Shown piece by piece: positions 4,743 to 6,674 of a stretch of 6,674 nt of DNA. Made by a program: the position numbers and the translations under genes. The DNA is taken from assembly GCA_007122945.1 (NCBI GenBank), contig SKSP01000305.1, positions 1-6,674 on the forward strand, written 5' to 3'. This DNA comes from Ilumatobacteraceae bacterium (GTDB taxonomy: Bacteria > Actinomycetota > Acidimicrobiia > Acidimicrobiales > Ilumatobacteraceae). The notes below the pieces were generated by a model, which ran no database searches, was not told the origin of the DNA, and saw only the letters and a list, made by a program, of their open reading frames with translations. Each line of letters opens with the position of its first letter. The first letter of the stretch is position 1.

Positions 4743-6674
4743 TCATGCTCGGGGGTCGGGATCGGCGGTCGTGGTCGAGGCCGCGACCGGCGTACTGATG
4801 TCGGCGAGGACCCGCGCGGCGAGCTCGGCGGCGTCGTCCGGATCGATCGCTCGGGCCTCCTCCGCGATGCGGTCGAACTCCTGCGGGCCGAGCGCGACCC
4901 GGGCGGCGTCGAGCAGCTCTGCGCGTGGGACGTGATCGTCGGGGTAGAGCTCGTACGAGGCCTCGGCGAGCAACTCGTCGGCGACGACCTGGAGGCGGAC
5001 GGCGTCGCCGTAGCGCTCGGGTGAGGCGATGAGCCGGGCGGCGATCATCATCGAGAACGCCACCTCGACCGGGTGTCGGTAGGCGCGCGCCAGCTCCAGG
5101 CTGATCAGCTGGTGGTGTGCAGCCGCCCGGCGGTCGCCGAGCTGGAGGTTGGCCTCGGCGAGGTTCCCGTGGGTGGTGGCGAGCAACGCCTCGGTGCCGC
5201 TCGCCGTCGCGGCCGCCAGCTCCGACTCGAGGGCGGCGATCGCCCCGCGCGCGTCGCCGGCCAGCCCCCGGGCGATGCCGAGCGTGTCCCACAGTCGCGC
5301 GGCCGCCCGCGGCGGGTGGCGGTGCCGCAGGTCGGCCTCGAGGAGGTCGATCGCTCCGGCGGTGTCGCCCAGACGGATGGCGAGGTCGGCGCGAGCGCGC
5401 GTCAGCCCGGCGGAGTCCCAATCGGCCGAACCAGTCGTCGTGGCCACGTCCTCCGCGCGCTCGAGCAACCGGCCGGCAGCGTCGAGCTCGGCGAGCCGCA
5501 GGTGGAGATCGGCGAGCAGGGTGAGCATCGCCACCATCTCCGGCCCGTCCGTGGCGAGCTGCTCGACCCACCGGCCCAGCTCGGTGATACCGGTCTGGAA
5601 GTCGTCGGTGACGTCGTGGAACTTTCCCACGGACCAGGCGAGTGCCTGGGCGACGTCGACGGGTGTCGCCGGGTGGTCGACCACGGCGCGCACGTTGTCG
5701 ATCTCGATCTCCATGCGGTGGATCCAGCGGAGGTCGAGCTCGCGCTCGGGCCCGAGCTCCCGCCGGAGGTGGCGGGCCAGGCGCATCCTCGCGTCGCGGA
5801 GTTCGGCGTCGTCGGCGCCCGCTTCGAGGTGGGCGCGCACGGTCGTGAGGAGTCGGTAGCGCGTCTCGCCGGCGCCGGGGTCGATCTCGACGAGCGAACC
5901 GTCCACGAGAGACCAGAGGTGGTCCGCGACGTCGCTGTCGGCCAGGCCGGGAGTCGCGCACACGCTCAACGCCGCGTCGAGGTCGAACCCGCTGACGAAC
6001 ACGGTGAGACGTCGCAACACGGCTCGCTCGTCGAGGTCGAGCCGCTCGACGCTCCAGTCGAGCACCTCTGCGAGCGATCGGTGCCGCTCGGGCAGGCCGG
6101 GATCGGACGACGCGAACGCGGTCGCGCGTGACGCCGGGAACCGGCGAAGCCTCGCCACCAGCTCGCCGGGCGGCACGGTGCGGGCACGGGCGGCGGCCAG
6201 CTCGATCGCCAGCGGGAGACCATCGAGCTCCCGGCACAGCTCGATGACGTCGCCCAGGTGGGCGGCGGGGATGGGTCCGGCTCGGGCCTCGAACAGCTCG
6301 ATCGCAGGTCCGCCGCCCCTCCCGGTACGCGTCGCGTCGTCCGGTCGATCGCTGATGGCGAGCGGCCCGATCCGGTGCACCCGCTCGGACCGGATGCCGA
6401 GTGGCGCTCGGCTGGTGGTGAGCACGCCGATGTGCTCACAGCGCGACAGCACGGCGTCGACGAGTTCGGCGACCGCTGACGGCAGGTGTTCGCAGTTGTC
6501 GAGCACGAGCAGCAGCCGGCGCGGGGCGAGGTGGCCGAGGACCCCGTCGCGCCAGTGTGTGGCGGCCGAGTCCGCGACACCGAGCACCGAGGCGACCGCG
6601 GCGTCGACGAGTTCGCCCCGACGGACCGGTGCGAGCTCGACGAACCACACCCCGTCGGGCCACTCGTCGGGCAC
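4743..6674 (-). CDS. AfsR/COG3903-type STAND ATPase with TPR-like repeats, C-terminal part (5' end outside window)
   Basis: The frame is open from the right edge to the TGA at 4743-4745, giving 643 visible residues. Residue numbers here count from the edge. The region after a P-loop is recognisable: the strand VWFVELAPV (9-17), Walker B LLLVLD (54-59) followed by NCEH, sensor-like TSR (87-89), and the LDGLPLAIELAAARAR segment (150-165) with the STAND GxPLA motif. A winged-helix region begins at LDWS (205-208) and continues through ERAVLRRLTVF. YRLLTTVRAHL (273-283) and the EIDNVRAVV segment are typical of COG3903 predicted ATPases. From about 360 to 600 there are Ala/Leu-rich helical pairs of TPR type. 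Walker A and any BTAD, LuxR, cyclase or other N-terminal domain lie off the window. Such proteins couple nucleotide-driven oligomerisation to signalling or transcription. This one appears to be co-transcribed with the S8 protease. The GTG at the edge is an internal codon. Confidence 0.9.
   Translation of the reverse strand: MPDEWPDGVWFVELAPVRRGELVDAAVASVLGVADSAATHWRDGVLGHLAPRRLLLVLDNCEHLPSAVAELVDAVLSRCEHIGVLTTSRAPLGIRSERVHRIGPLAISDRPDDATRTGRGGGPAIELFEARAGPIPAAHLGDVIELCRELDGLPLAIELAAARARTVPPGELVARLRRFPASRATAFASSDPGLPERHRSLAEVLDWSVERLDLDERAVLRRLTVFVSGFDLDAALSVCATPGLADSDVADHLWSLVDGSLVEIDPGAGETRYRLLTTVRAHLEAGADDAELRDARMRLARHLRRELGPERELDLRWIHRMEIEIDNVRAVVDHPATPVDVAQALAWSVGKFHDVTDDFQTGITELGRWVEQLATDGPEMVAMLTLLADLHLRLAELDAAGRLLERAEDVATTTGSADWDSAGLTRARADLAIRLGDTAGAIDLLEADLRHRHPPRAAARLWDTLGIARGLAGDARGAIAALESELAAATASGTEALLATTHGNLAEANLQLGDRRAAAHHQLISLELARAYRHPVEVAFSMMIAARLIASPERYGDAVRLQVVADELLAEASYELYPDDHVPRAELLDAARVALGPQEFDRIAEEARAIDPDDAAELAARVLADISTPVAASTTTADPDPRA

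Overview
The window is GC-rich chromosomal DNA from an actinobacterium. The evidence is the strong G/C bias at third codon positions, a GTG start, a gene ending in an LPxTG wall-sorting signal, and an AfsR/COG3903-type ATPase. The gene mix (sulfatase, P450, universal stress protein, STAND ATPase) would suit an Acidimicrobiia-like lineage such as Ilumatobacter relatives, but that placement is inference. No tRNA, rRNA, CRISPR array, insertion sequence or attachment site was seen. No intergenic gap exceeds 90 bp.

Layout, left to right. (1) 1-356, plus strand: the C-terminal end of a sulfatase-family enzyme, cut by the window edge. (2) 445-1467, plus: a secreted, probably sortase-anchored surface protein. 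It has a signal peptide, two related Ig-like modules 99 residues apart, a (A/V)TDPP pentapeptide linker and a C-terminal LPATG signal. (3) 1524-2741, minus: a complete bacterial cytochrome P450 with all signature motifs, convergent with gene 2. (4) 2832-3293, plus: a single-domain universal stress protein, divergent from the P450 and with a degenerate nucleotide-binding loop. (5) 3297-4718, minus: a subtilisin-family (S8) serine protease with an intact catalytic triad. Its N-terminal region carries an H-x2-C-x3-C-x2-H cluster followed by six tandem NP[WY]RA pentapeptides. (6) 4743-6674, minus: the C-terminal 643 residues of an AfsR/COG3903-type STAND ATPase with TPR-like repeats. It runs off the right edge, so its Walker A motif and N-terminal effector or DNA-binding domain are not visible.

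Genes 6 and 5 read in the same direction with a 24-bp gap and look like an operon: a signal-sensing STAND ATPase followed by a subtilase with no visible signal peptide. This is the most unusual part of the window. The pentapeptide array, arranged as (NPWRA NPWRA NPYRA) twice and then NP, lies exactly between the putative prodomain and the protease domain. It could be a self-cleavable linker, a source of small peptides, or a docking array. The function is not known to me and the idea of a linked signalling system is inference. The other genes look like independent transcription units.
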